From assembly GCA_945874155.1 (NCBI GenBank), contig CAMCFO010000004.1, positions 1-64,000 of the forward strand: 64,000 bases of DNA, written 5' to 3'. The translations under genes and the position numbers were made by a program. Of this stretch, positions 1-7,971 are shown piece after piece (the stretch's first letter is position 1; each line of letters opens with the position of its first letter). Source of the stretch: an uncultured Bacteroidales bacterium. Its GTDB lineage: Bacteria > Bacteroidota > Bacteroidia > Bacteroidales > UBA932. The notes below the pieces were generated by a model. The model was not told where the DNA came from and did no database searches. It was given only the letters and a program-made list of their open reading frames with translations.

Positions 1-54
1 GCATTGATTTGCAATAATTTTCATTTTTAATCAGGTTGGTTTATCTATAGATTG

Positions 55-2862
55 TCAATTCTTAACTATCAGTTTGAATTCTCCAGGTTTGAGGTTAAAC
101 GTGATTGCATTGTGTTTTTCGTTGTCCGTGGTCGTATCGTACGAACCTGTGCCGAAAGCAGAGTAGTCCTTCCACTGTCCGGAAGCAGGGAGCCAGGCGG
201 TGATGTCCTTGGTGGAGTTGGAGAAGTTGCCGATGACCGCGAAATACTTGCCATCCACGCTTCCATATAGGAAACGTCCATTATCCCACTCCTTCTCAGA
301 TACATACCACTCAATCTTCGCATCCCTGTCGAAGAACCTCGGATTCTCCTTACGGAACTTGAGCAGACCGCTGTAGGTGTCATAGAGGCCCTTTCGGTAT
401 GGGTTTGCCAAAAATTCTTCAGTCTTGACAGGCTTCTCATCTGCATCGCCGTTTCCTCCCGAAATGTCGTAGCCGAGCTCTCCGAACTGCCAGATCATCT
501 TCGGTCCCGGAACCGTGAGGAAGAAGGCTGCTGCACAACCCGCCCTGCGCATAGTCACAGCAAGAGGAGAATTGTCACCTTCCTCCGCAGGAGCATCCGG
601 CGCAGTTGCACCCGCTTTCATAAGCCAGACGGTAAGCGCAGATGGAGCGAAATAGACATCGTATGTGCCAGCCTCAGCCACCACGAGATTCTTGGAATCG
701 GCTCCGGACTTGAGCTTGTAGCCCTGGCCCACCGTGAGTGTCTTGTTGGCCCCGTCTGCTCCGAGATTGCCCTTGTCCCAAGAGTTTGACTCCCTTATTT
801 TGAACTCATCCTTGGCTGCAAACTCGACAGACTTGGAGACATAGAAGGCTCCGCTCCGAGTCAGCTTGATATCGGTCTTGTAGTTCGGGTCGGTTGAATT
901 GCCCCATCCGGTGAGAGTGCCGCAGATGCCCCAGTCGGTTGCAGAAACGGCACCTGTGGCCCCGTAGCAGACGCGCTGCTCATCGTGGCTTTCCATATAT
1001 GAGACGAAACCGTTTGCATAGGCCCCGCTCAGGTCGCTTCCGGATTTGTTGCCGTGGATGGCATTCTTGTACGGGTCGGTCATCTTGCGCCAAGGATAGG
1101 CTCCGAAGCCGGAAAGTTCTGCCTCTTCCTTGCTGTCCCCGAGATGCTCGAGTATCATTATCGCATCCGGATTGACTTTCTGGATGTGGTCGTAGTAGTC
1201 GCGTATGATAGCAATGCGGGATGCATCGTAGCTGCTCCAGGCACCTACATTGCTGCCGGTGTTCTTCTGGGTGAGGCCCTTTGAAAGGTCGAAACGGAAA
1301 CCGTCCACGTGGTATTCGGTGAGAAGGTATTCAAGGCTCTCCTTCACGTGTTCCCGCACCATTGTGTTCTCGTGGTTCCAGTCGTGGAAGACACTGTATG
1401 GGTGAGTTGCAGTGACATTGAACCAAGGGTTTTCCTCCGCTGTGCAGTTGCCGTTGGCATCCCAGTAGAGTTTTGCCCAAGGATGTGTGCCGGTGGCGTG
1501 ATTATAGACCACGTCCACTATAACCGCCATACCCCTTCCGTGACACTCGTCGATGAACTTCTTGTATTCCTCCCTTGTGCCGTAGGCCTTGTCGAGGGCG
1601 AAATAGTGGTTCGGATTGTAGCCCCAGCTGATGTTGCCGTCGAATTCCTGAATCGGCATAAGCTCGATTGCTGTGACTCCGAGTTTCTGCAGATAGTCCA
1701 TCTGCGCCATAGCACCCTTGATGTCTTTGGTCTTGGTGAAGTCACGGAAAAGGAGCTCGTAGATTACAAGGTCGTTCTTGTCCTCAATCTTGAAGTCGTC
1801 GTGCTGCCAGTTATAGACAGGCTTATTGACCTGGAATGCGGAAATGAGACCCTTTGCTCCGGATGGGAACTCCGGCACTCCGGTTATGTATTTGTCGTTC
1901 CACTGGTCATAGACGATTTCAGTGAAAGGGTCACCCACCTTGAGGGTCTTGCTGTCCCTGGTCAGGAAGTACTCGAAACGGTATTCCTTGTCCGGGTCGA
2001 AACCGTCGATGTTTTCTCCATTCAGACGAATCCACCAGCAGCCTTTGTCATCGTCACGCTTCATCGCGTATTTGTTCATTCGGGTCCATCTCCCGTTTTC
2101 ATTAACGCTGAAGTCACCCACAACGTGACAATAGTCAGCGTGTCCGCCATCCTTGTCCTTGTCGTAGAAAACGAGAATCACACCATCATCGGTGTAGTTG
2201 ATGCCCAGCCTTGAGCCTGACGGAACAGCCTCATTTACAACCGGTTCCGGCACAAACGGATCGTAGGTGTATTTATCGTCAGTTACATCTACGATGAAGT
2301 CAGGACGAGTCTGTTTGTTGGCTTCGGCATTTCTGAATATGATACCGAGTTGCTCAAGGCCCTGCTCACCGCTTCCGTACCATTCACGTATGCTTGGAGT
2401 TACGATGAACTTCCAGGTATTGGCAGTGAGTTTGACAGCCTTGCACTTATCGAGATTCTCATCCCATTTTGCAGGCTGGAACTGCCATTCATCACCGTCA
2501 TAAACGGCTCCGGTATAGACATATACATCTCCGGTGTAGCCTACAAGTTCATCACTGCCTGTGGCCTTGTAGTAGAAGACGCAGGCCTTGTCCGCATTGA
2601 GTTCCTGCGGGAGATATGAGAAACCGTCCGGAATGACTGCCGGGTCCTGTATGTCATCAGGATTGTCCACCACGGGATCGCCGCCACCCGGATTATCACC
2701 GCCGGGGTTGTCGCCGCCCGGGTTGTCGCCATTGGTGTTGTCGCCCGGCTCCTCGATTGGGTCTTTCTGGCAGGATGTGATGAATGCTTCTGAAGCAATG
2801 AGTATTGAAGCAAGAGCAATTGTGCTGAAAAGCCTTGATATGAAACTGGTTTTGGATGTCAT
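55..2862 (-). CDS. GH13 alpha-amylase family lipoprotein with inserted SusE/F-like starch-binding domain
   Basis: This is a surface or periplasmic starch-degrading enzyme. The 935-residue product has a lipoprotein signal with Cys31 after FITS, then a Gly/Asn/Asp/Pro-rich linker (about 38-70), an N-terminal beta-rich domain (about 80-205), a CBM48-like region (about 215-330) and a GH13 barrel from about 360. All four GH13 regions are present: DVVYNH (450-455), GFRFD (521-525, nucleophile D525), ILEH (acid/base E572) and SHDEQR (625-630). Residues about 641-750 (DWGICGTLTGWG onward) resemble an outer-membrane SusE/SusF starch-binding module and interrupt the barrel before the last strands resume at about 765. 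It lies downstream of the GH2 and GH3 genes on the same strand, but no SusC/SusD pair is in the window. Family call is firm; exact substrate is inferred. Confidence 0.93.
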   Translation of the reverse strand: MTSKTSFISRLFSTIALASILIASEAFITSCQKDPIEEPGDNTNGDNPGGDNPGGDNPGGGDPVVDNPDDIQDPAVIPDGFSYLPQELNADKACVFYYKATGSDELVGYTGDVYVYTGAVYDGDEWQFQPAKWDENLDKCKAVKLTANTWKFIVTPSIREWYGSGEQGLEQLGIIFRNAEANKQTRPDFIVDVTDDKYTYDPFVPEPVVNEAVPSGSRLGINYTDDGVILVFYDKDKDGGHADYCHVVGDFSVNENGRWTRMNKYAMKRDDDKGCWWIRLNGENIDGFDPDKEYRFEYFLTRDSKTLKVGDPFTEIVYDQWNDKYITGVPEFPSGAKGLISAFQVNKPVYNWQHDDFKIEDKNDLVIYELLFRDFTKTKDIKGAMAQMDYLQKLGVTAIELMPIQEFDGNISWGYNPNHYFALDKAYGTREEYKKFIDECHGRGMAVIVDVVYNHATGTHPWAKLYWDANGNCTAEENPWFNVTATHPYSVFHDWNHENTMVREHVKESLEYLLTEYHVDGFRFDLSKGLTQKNTGSNVGAWSSYDASRIAIIRDYYDHIQKVNPDAIMILEHLGDSKEEAELSGFGAYPWRKMTDPYKNAIHGNKSGSDLSGAYANGFVSYMESHDEQRVCYGATGAVSATDWGICGTLTGWGNSTDPNYKTDIKLTRSGAFYVSKSVEFAAKDEFKIRESNSWDKGNLGADGANKTLTVGQGYKLKSGADSKNLVVAEAGTYDVYFAPSALTVWLMKAGATAPDAPAEEGDNSPLAVTMRRAGCAAAFFLTVPGPKMIWQFGELGYDISGGNGDADEKPVKTEEFLANPYRKGLYDTYSGLLKFRKENPRFFDRDAKIEWYVSEKEWDNGRFLYGSVDGKYFAVIGNFSNSTKDITAWLPASGQWKDYSAFGTGSYDTTTDNEKHNAITFNLKPGEFKLIVKN

Positions 2863-2893
2863 ATGCGGTCAGTTATTATACTTTTACAAATAG

Positions 2894-2901
2894 CAAAGGT
2901 A
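2894..2901 (-). promoter_or_regulatory. Bacteroidetes-type -7 box before the GH13 gene
   Basis: On the minus strand this reads TACCTTTG, matching the TAnnTTTG consensus, about 32 bases upstream of the ATG. I do not see a convincing TTTG -33 element at the expected distance. Confidence 0.4.
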
Positions 2902-2990
2902 TATTATCTTGCTCATTCTCATATTATTATAAGGACGAACTGGCTGAATATGCAGACGAACCGCCAAAATTTCCATACGGAAGTTCCTCG

Positions 2991-3026
2991 AAGGGGATGA
3001 CCAAAAAGCTTTTTGGTCATCCCCTT
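2991..3026. terminator. Perfect 36-base palindrome, probable terminator
   Basis: The 18-base left arm starting AAGGGGATGACC is followed immediately by its exact reverse complement. It lies 60 bases past the GH2 stop codon and about 130 bases before the GH13 start, so it most likely ends GH2 transcription. The T-rich stretch after it is weak on both strands, so termination is inferred from shape and place. A related hairpin lies at 36545-36572. Confidence 0.6.
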
Positions 3027-3035
3027 CTTTATGCA

Positions 3036-3060
3036 ACTGATACGTCAAATCGGAGACGCT
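3036..3060. repeat. Dispersed 25-base intergenic element, copy 1
   Basis: Two blocks, ACTGATACGT and CGGAGACGCT, are separated by five variable bases. The same two blocks with the same spacing occur at 55703-55727. Both copies lie just downstream of a minus-strand stop codon and before a hairpin. Function unknown. Confidence 0.5.
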
Positions 3061-3085
3061 TACCGAAATTTTATGTAATCTATAC

Positions 3086-4684
3086 TCATTTCAAGGAGAA
3101 ATAGTGGCGGACGGTCTCTACGGATTTCTTCGGCTGGCGGAGGAAGTTGTAGAGGCCGGCGTGGCTCATACCCATAAATGTCTTGGCAGGCTGGTCCTCG
3201 CTGTTGCGGGAGTAGGTGCGGTTGTCGTTCATTTGCCAGATTGAATAGCCTATGACATCCGGATTGTTCCAGAGGTTTTCAAAGACATAGCCCAGATATT
3301 CGTTCTGGAATTCTTCGGTGCTGACGTTTGCCGCCTCGTCGTGCCATCCATAGACGGCGCCGCAGCCGGTTTCAGACACCATTATCGGCTTGTCGGGGTA
3401 GCGTTGACGAAATGTCGAGATGATTGTGTCAAGATTGTCGTTGACTTTTTTCTTGAACGAGTCAGGTTCTCCTGGAAAGCATGGAATCAGACCAGGGTAG
3501 GTATTGAACGCAACTATGTCGGTATTTTCATTGCAGATGTCTGTTTCCCAAATGTTGCAGGCGAAGGTGACGAGCTTTCCGGAATTCTCAGCCTTCACCG
3601 TGGCTATCAGCTCGTCAATCAGACTCTTGCATTCCTTTGACCAGCTGCCGGGCTCGTTAAGGAAAGCGTGGATGATTACGCTCGGGTGGTTGAAACTGTT
3701 TCGAACCATGTCCCTTGTTTGACGAATCTGCTGCTCGCGGAACTCCGGGTCGGTGAAATCTCCGAGAGTGTTGGTATAGTCCTGTCCGTTGCCCCAGCCG
3801 AGGGACTCCTCCCAGACGAGCACGCCCATCTCGTCGCAGAGTTCGAGGAAGCGGTCGGCCTGCTGGTAATGTGCCCCACGGATGAAGTTGCCTCCGAGGT
3901 CCTTGAGATGCTGCAGATCCTGAACCCACTCGATCTCGGGCACGGTAGCGCCTCCAAGAGGGCTCTGGTCGTGGCGGTTCACACCTTTGAGAAACAGTTC
4001 CTTTCCGTTGAGCCAGAGCTTTCTGTCCCGCGCCTCAATCTGCCTCACACCGAAGCGTACTTTCCTGCCATCTACCTCAATCGTAGTCATATTCGGCTCC
4101 TCGGGACTCCACAATTTGAAGTCCTTGAGAGTTTTGCGGAACTTTCGGCCTCCTTCAACCTCGACCTCGATCAGTCCTGTCCGATAGTCTAGCGTGCGGA
4201 CAAAAATCTTAGGCTCTTTCTCGACAATCCTCACTCCTCGGTAGAATCCGCCGAAGAGATAGAAGTCGTAGAACGATCTGGCGAGTTTCATCTTTTCCTT
4301 GTCGAAGCGGTTGTCAAGGGCGGCGACAATCTCGTGCTCTCCCTTGCAGAGTTTTCCGACCGGAATTTCAAGTTTCGCGTATGGATATGGGTATTCCCCA
4401 AGCTCGCGTCCGTCAATTGCGAACCGTCCTCGCAGTCCCATACCCTCGATCTCCAGCACGGCATCCTTGAAGTCCTTTTCGACCGTGAAAGTCCGGCGAT
4501 AGAGGGCTGTTCCGCGCTTGAGGTAGTAGTCCGGCATCATATCCCAGCATCCAGGGACGCACATTTTGTCGTTTGCCGTGAAGTCGAGGTCATAGACCTG
4601 TTCGAGCGACTTATTCTCTTCCAATCTGAAGTCCCAAATTCCGCCGAGGGAAATAGCGGCGAGGAAAGTGAGAATGAAATTCAT
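3086..4684 (-). CDS. GH2 family glycoside hydrolase (beta-galactosidase/beta-glucuronidase type)
   Basis: The product (532 residues) has the GH2 order: a jelly-roll sugar-binding domain (about 15-155, with GTALYRRTF and the FGGFYRGV motif), a very short Ig-like segment (about 160-225), then a TIM barrel. The barrel starts at FLKGVNRHDQSP; the acid/base is E344 in FLNEPGS and the likely nucleophile is E438 in MVSETGCG. The N-terminus is a short hydrophobic stretch that may be a signal peptide. GH2 enzymes are usually 600 residues or more; the Ig-like part here is only about 60 residues. It sits between GH3 and GH13 genes on the same strand, which suggests polysaccharide or glycoconjugate breakdown. 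The sugar specificity cannot be read from the sequence. Confidence 0.88.
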   Translation of the reverse strand: MNFILTFLAAISLGGIWDFRLEENKSLEQVYDLDFTANDKMCVPGCWDMMPDYYLKRGTALYRRTFTVEKDFKDAVLEIEGMGLRGRFAIDGRELGEYPYPYAKLEIPVGKLCKGEHEIVAALDNRFDKEKMKLARSFYDFYLFGGFYRGVRIVEKEPKIFVRTLDYRTGLIEVEVEGGRKFRKTLKDFKLWSPEEPNMTTIEVDGRKVRFGVRQIEARDRKLWLNGKELFLKGVNRHDQSPLGGATVPEIEWVQDLQHLKDLGGNFIRGAHYQQADRFLELCDEMGVLVWEESLGWGNGQDYTNTLGDFTDPEFREQQIRQTRDMVRNSFNHPSVIIHAFLNEPGSWSKECKSLIDELIATVKAENSGKLVTFACNIWETDICNENTDIVAFNTYPGLIPCFPGEPDSFKKKVNDNLDTIISTFRQRYPDKPIMVSETGCGAVYGWHDEAANVSTEEFQNEYLGYVFENLWNNPDVIGYSIWQMNDNRTYSRNSEDQPAKTFMGMSHAGLYNFLRQPKKSVETVRHYFSLK

Positions 4685-4783
4685 AAATTATTGATTATTA
4701 TTGTATGATTGTTTTTGGAATCGTGAATGTTTCTTATGGTGTATCCGTGCGCCAATTTTCACAATGACTGACTTAGAAGCTTT

Positions 4784-7093
4784 TTACATCAGAACAAACG
4801 ACGCCTTGTTCTCAGTCGTTGAGTCCGGTCCTATGAAAACTTCAAATTCTCCCGGCTCACAGACATATTCCATATCCATATTCCAGAAAGACAAGGCATC
4901 TCGCTCGATTTCGAAACTCACGGTGCGGCTCTCTCCCGGTTCAAGTCTTATCTTCTCGAATCCCTTGAGTTCGCGCATAGGGCGTGACGAAGATGCGACG
5001 ACATCGCGTATATACATCTGCACCACTTCCTTGCCGGCTTTTTTGCCTGTGTTTGTCACGACGACGCTCGCGACGACTTTGCCGTCGGACGCTATTTGAG
5101 AAGAGGACAGTTCCACTGGCCCATATTCAAACTTTGTGTAGGACAGTCCGTAGCCTAAAGGATAGACGGGATCGTTGCTGATGTCGAGGTAGTTGGAACG
5201 GTATTTCCAGAACCAGTCCTCGGGATTTTTGGGTTTGTATGCCGGACGTCCGGTATTCTTCTGCGCATAGTAGAGCGGGATTTGGCCGACTGACTGCGGG
5301 AAGGTCATAGTGAGCTTTCCTGACGGGTTCACGTCACCGAAGAGCACGTCTGCGATGGAATATGCCGCCTCGGAACCTCCGAACCAGACATTCAAGATGG
5401 CTGGAACATTGCGGCTTTCCCAGTCTATGGCAAGGGCTCTACCATCGAAAAGCACGAGCACTACAGGCTTGCCAGTTGCTATAAGCGCCTTGAGCAGGTC
5501 TTTCTGTACGTCCGGAATCGTGATATCCGAGCGGCAGGAGCACTCGCCTGACATCTCGGCGGATTCCCCGAGAGCAGCCACGACGACATCCGCTCTGCGT
5601 GCGGTTGCGACGGCCTCGGCAATCATTTCCCTCTCACTGCGGGAATCCCTGACGAGAGTCTTGCCGAACAGCGTGGAGTTCCTTTCGAGCCGCTCGTCCC
5701 TTGTCAGATTGGAGCCCTTTGCGTATAGAATCCTGACATTGTCGCCGGCAACATCCTTCATTCCTTCAAGCAGGCTGGAATATTTGTCAAGTTTTGCGGC
5801 TCCGCACCATGTTCCAGGCATATTTCTGGCGGCGTCAGCCAGCGGCCCGATGAGGGCTATAGTTCCCTTCCTCTCAAGCGGAAGCAGGTTGTCCTCATTC
5901 TTGAGCAGCACATAAGACTCCGCCGATATTCGGCGTGCGGCTGCCTTGTGCTCTTCGCAGTACATCTTGCTCTCTACATCGTCCGGACGGCAGAACTTGT
6001 ACGGGTCTCTGAATAGGCCGAGCCTGTACTTAGCCTCAAGCACCCGCCGGCATGCCCGGTCAACATCCTCCATCTTGAGCTCACCTGCTTCGACGGCGGA
6101 CTTTGCCTGTGTGAAGAAAGTCTCTCCGACCATATCCATGTCGACCCCTGCCTTGAGGGCCTTGACAGCGACTTCGTGATAGTTTCCGACTCCGTGGTCA
6201 ACGCATTCATTGATTGAAATGTAGTCCGTTACCACAAATCCGTTCCAACCCCATTGTTTGCGCAGAACATCGGTCATAAGCCAGCGGTTAACGGATGCGG
6301 GCACGTCATCGACGACATTGAATGAGCTCATGAAGCTTCCGGCTCCGGCATCGGCTGCGGCCTTGTAGCCCACCATATACTCGTTGAACATCTTTTGTCG
6401 GCTCATATCCACCGTGTTGTAGTCCCGTCCAGCCTCGGCAGCTCCGTAGAGGGCGAAATGCTTCACGCAGGCCATAATCTGGTCCTCTTTTTCAAAACGG
6501 TGGCCGGGCCGTCCCTGATAGCCCCAAACCATAGCTTCGGCTATTCTGGCGTTAAGATAGGGATCTTCTCCGTTTCCTTCCGCAACCCGTCCCCAGCGCG
6601 GATCCCGCCCCAGGTCAACCATAGGGCTGAATGTCCAGTTCGTGCCGTCGGCGCTGGCCTCCACTGCTGCAATGTGGGCGGATTCCTCCACTGCTTCCAT
6701 ATCCCAGGTGCAGGAGAGGCCGAGTGGAATAGGGAACACTGTCTGATAGCCGTGGATGACGTCCATTCCGAACAGCAGTGGTATTCCAAGACGACTCGAA
6801 TCAACTGCAAGATGTTGAAGTTCATATATTTTCTTATATCCCCTAGCATTTAGTATCGCACCTGCCTCTCCTTTGATTATCCGCTCCTCGATGTTGAATG
6901 ACGCTCCGGTTCCCGTGGTCATAGTCCCATGGTCGGGCATGTTCAGCTGTCCCACTTTTTCCTCAAAGGTCATCCTCTTCATGAGTGAGGATATAAAGCG
7001 ATCCATTTCTCTGTCCTGCGGCGACTTGTCCGCACATGATGTCGCGGCCAGACATAGAGCCGCGGCAACAAATATTTTCAATGTATTCTTCAT
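4784..7093 (-). CDS. GH3 family beta-glucosidase (BglX-like) lipoprotein
   Basis: This exo-acting glycosidase releases terminal beta-linked sugars, probably in the periplasm. The ATG at 7093 gives 769 residues starting MKNTLKIF, with lipobox Cys20 (LAATSC); a TTG one codon earlier is possible but needless. The GH3 N-terminal barrel holds KHFALYGAAEAGRDY (about 211-225) and the nucleophile D290 in GFVVTDYIS. The C-terminal alpha/beta sandwich (about 390-610) and a fibronectin-III-like domain at the end (about 680-760) complete the usual BglX architecture at normal length. It is the first of three glycosidase genes reading in the same direction, with a 99-base gap before GH2. A perfect palindrome lies 8 bases before the start codon. 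Confidence 0.93.
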   Translation of the reverse strand: MKNTLKIFVAAALCLAATSCADKSPQDREMDRFISSLMKRMTFEEKVGQLNMPDHGTMTTGTGASFNIEERIIKGEAGAILNARGYKKIYELQHLAVDSSRLGIPLLFGMDVIHGYQTVFPIPLGLSCTWDMEAVEESAHIAAVEASADGTNWTFSPMVDLGRDPRWGRVAEGNGEDPYLNARIAEAMVWGYQGRPGHRFEKEDQIMACVKHFALYGAAEAGRDYNTVDMSRQKMFNEYMVGYKAAADAGAGSFMSSFNVVDDVPASVNRWLMTDVLRKQWGWNGFVVTDYISINECVDHGVGNYHEVAVKALKAGVDMDMVGETFFTQAKSAVEAGELKMEDVDRACRRVLEAKYRLGLFRDPYKFCRPDDVESKMYCEEHKAAARRISAESYVLLKNEDNLLPLERKGTIALIGPLADAARNMPGTWCGAAKLDKYSSLLEGMKDVAGDNVRILYAKGSNLTRDERLERNSTLFGKTLVRDSRSEREMIAEAVATARRADVVVAALGESAEMSGECSCRSDITIPDVQKDLLKALIATGKPVVLVLFDGRALAIDWESRNVPAILNVWFGGSEAAYSIADVLFGDVNPSGKLTMTFPQSVGQIPLYYAQKNTGRPAYKPKNPEDWFWKYRSNYLDISNDPVYPLGYGLSYTKFEYGPVELSSSQIASDGKVVASVVVTNTGKKAGKEVVQMYIRDVVASSSRPMRELKGFEKIRLEPGESRTVSFEIERDALSFWNMDMEYVCEPGEFEVFIGPDSTTENKASFVLM

Positions 7094-7101
7094 CAATACT
7101 T

Positions 7102-7117
7102 CGGTAAAAATTTACCG
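7102..7117. promoter_or_regulatory. 16-base palindrome upstream of the GH3 gene, possible operator
   Basis: CGGTAAAAATTTACCG is a perfect inverted repeat located 8 bases before the GH3 start codon. Its size and symmetry suit a dimeric repressor site or a small leader hairpin. No regulator gene is adjacent, so its role is inference. Confidence 0.35.
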
Positions 7118-7315
7118 CAATAAAAGTTAAACATATGAAGCCGGCTATCCGGTTTCACTATATAAAAGTTTATTGACAAACTATTCAAAGAACTGGTTTT
7201 ATTTACTGCCAGGGCCGCTTAGGGTTTGGAAAAATTAACGAACTATTGTGATAATAGAAAACCTTCAAAAATAATCCTCAATCAGAGGCAATTTGCTCCT
7301 TTCATATTCATAGAC

Positions 7316-7366
7316 ACAAAAAAATCGGGATACCCTAATAAAATTTTAGGTATCCCGTAGTTTTTT
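7316..7366. terminator. Bidirectional terminator-like hairpin
   Basis: CGGGATACC (7326-7334) pairs with GGTATCCCG (7349-7357). The stem is flanked by an A-tract on the left and a T-tract on the right, the shape of a bidirectional Rho-independent terminator. The stretch 7118-7315 between the GH3 upstream region and this hairpin shows no gene I can support. Confidence 0.6.
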
Positions 7367-7425
7367 CTGTAGTCCGGTCGTTCCCCTTGTTTCTCATCAA
7401 GAAAAATCCCTAGACCATAACCACC

Positions 7426-7543
7426 AACGGAGGTCGAGGGTTCGTTTTGCAAATTTTTAATTTGTAAAAGCGGTCCTTCCACACCGCAAGAAGCCCAGGA
7501 TTGCTCCTGGACTTTTTGCGGTGCGGAAGGACTCGAACCCGCG
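7426..7543. repeat. tRNA-Asp-derived direct repeat, copy A
   Basis: This 118-base segment is nearly the same as 7610-7728. It starts with an inverted piece of the tRNA-Asp T-arm (GGAGGTCGAGGGTTCG), continues with an AT-rich palindrome, and ends with a minus-strand remnant of the tRNA 3' end (T-loop plus acceptor strand, with one base missing from the G run). The remnant lacks the D- and anticodon arms, so it is not a functional tRNA. Between the copies lies a perfect hairpin, TGTCAAACC / GGTTTGACA (7577-7597), and no gene. Confidence 0.75.
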
Positions 7544-7609
7544 CTAAAGCGCGGCTTTTCTTCTACGTAAACCCCCTGTCAAACCGCTGGTTTGACATCC
7601 CCTCGGGGG

Positions 7610-7728
7610 AACGGAGGTCGAGGGTTCGTTTTGCAAATTTTCAATTTGCAAAAGCGTCCCTTCCACATCGCAAAAAGTCCAGGATTGCTCCTGGACTTTT
7701 TGCGGTGCGGAAGGGACTCGAACCCTCG
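7610..7728. repeat. tRNA-Asp-derived direct repeat, copy B, overlapping the intact tRNA
   Basis: This copy matches 7426-7543 with few changes and runs into the T-arm of the intact tRNA-Asp. Its left part is an inverted image of the tRNA 3' half, so the segment folds back on itself around the terminator hairpin at 7670-7703. It could come from tandem duplication or from past integration at the tRNA 3' end; I see no integrase gene nearby. Confidence 0.75.
7670..7703 (-). terminator. Terminator of tRNA-Asp with GNRA tetraloop
   Basis: Directly after the tRNA 3' end, the minus strand reads an A-tract, then stem GTCCAGGA, loop GCAA, stem TCCTGGAC and TTTTT. The stem is perfect, the loop fits the stable GNRA class, and the T-run is correctly placed, making this a strong Rho-independent terminator. 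Confidence 0.85.
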
Positions 7729-7776
7729 ACCTCCGGCGTGACAGGCCGGCATTCTAACCAGCTGAACTACCGCACC
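7703..7776 (-). tRNA. tRNA-Asp (anticodon GTC)
   Basis: On the minus strand a full cloverleaf is seen. The acceptor is GGTGCGG/CCGCACC with discriminator G, as expected for tRNA-Asp. There is a D-arm with GTTC and a GGTTA loop, an anticodon stem CCGGC/GCCGG around loop CTGTCAC (anticodon at 7740-7742), and a T-arm with GAGGG TTCGAGT CCC. The length is 74 bases and the terminal CCA is not fully encoded. Truncated copies of its 3' end lie just downstream. Confidence 0.96.
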
Positions 7777-7971
7777 TCGCGTATGTTTGCTGTCGGTTTT
7801 TCCGAAAGCGGATACAAAGGTACGCATTTTTTTATAACCTCCAAATTTTTTTTCGTAATTTTGTACCCTTTCCACCTGATTTTTTGTCCTCAGTGGGGAC
7901 AAACCGCGGTTGGAAGGGCTGGTTTGAGGCAGAGTTTTTTCCTCAATATAATCATTATCAAGAGGTTAAAG

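Noticed and set aside
7282..7482. 66-residue minus-strand frame beside the tRNA repeats
   Set aside because: It spans the terminator hairpin and a tRNA-derived repeat and has no recognisable protein features.
7501..7971. In-frame N-terminal extension of uvrA by 157 codons
   Set aside because: It reads through the tRNA-Asp gene on the other strand and the repeat region and has no UvrA-like sequence; the ATG at 7972 begins the family N-terminus.
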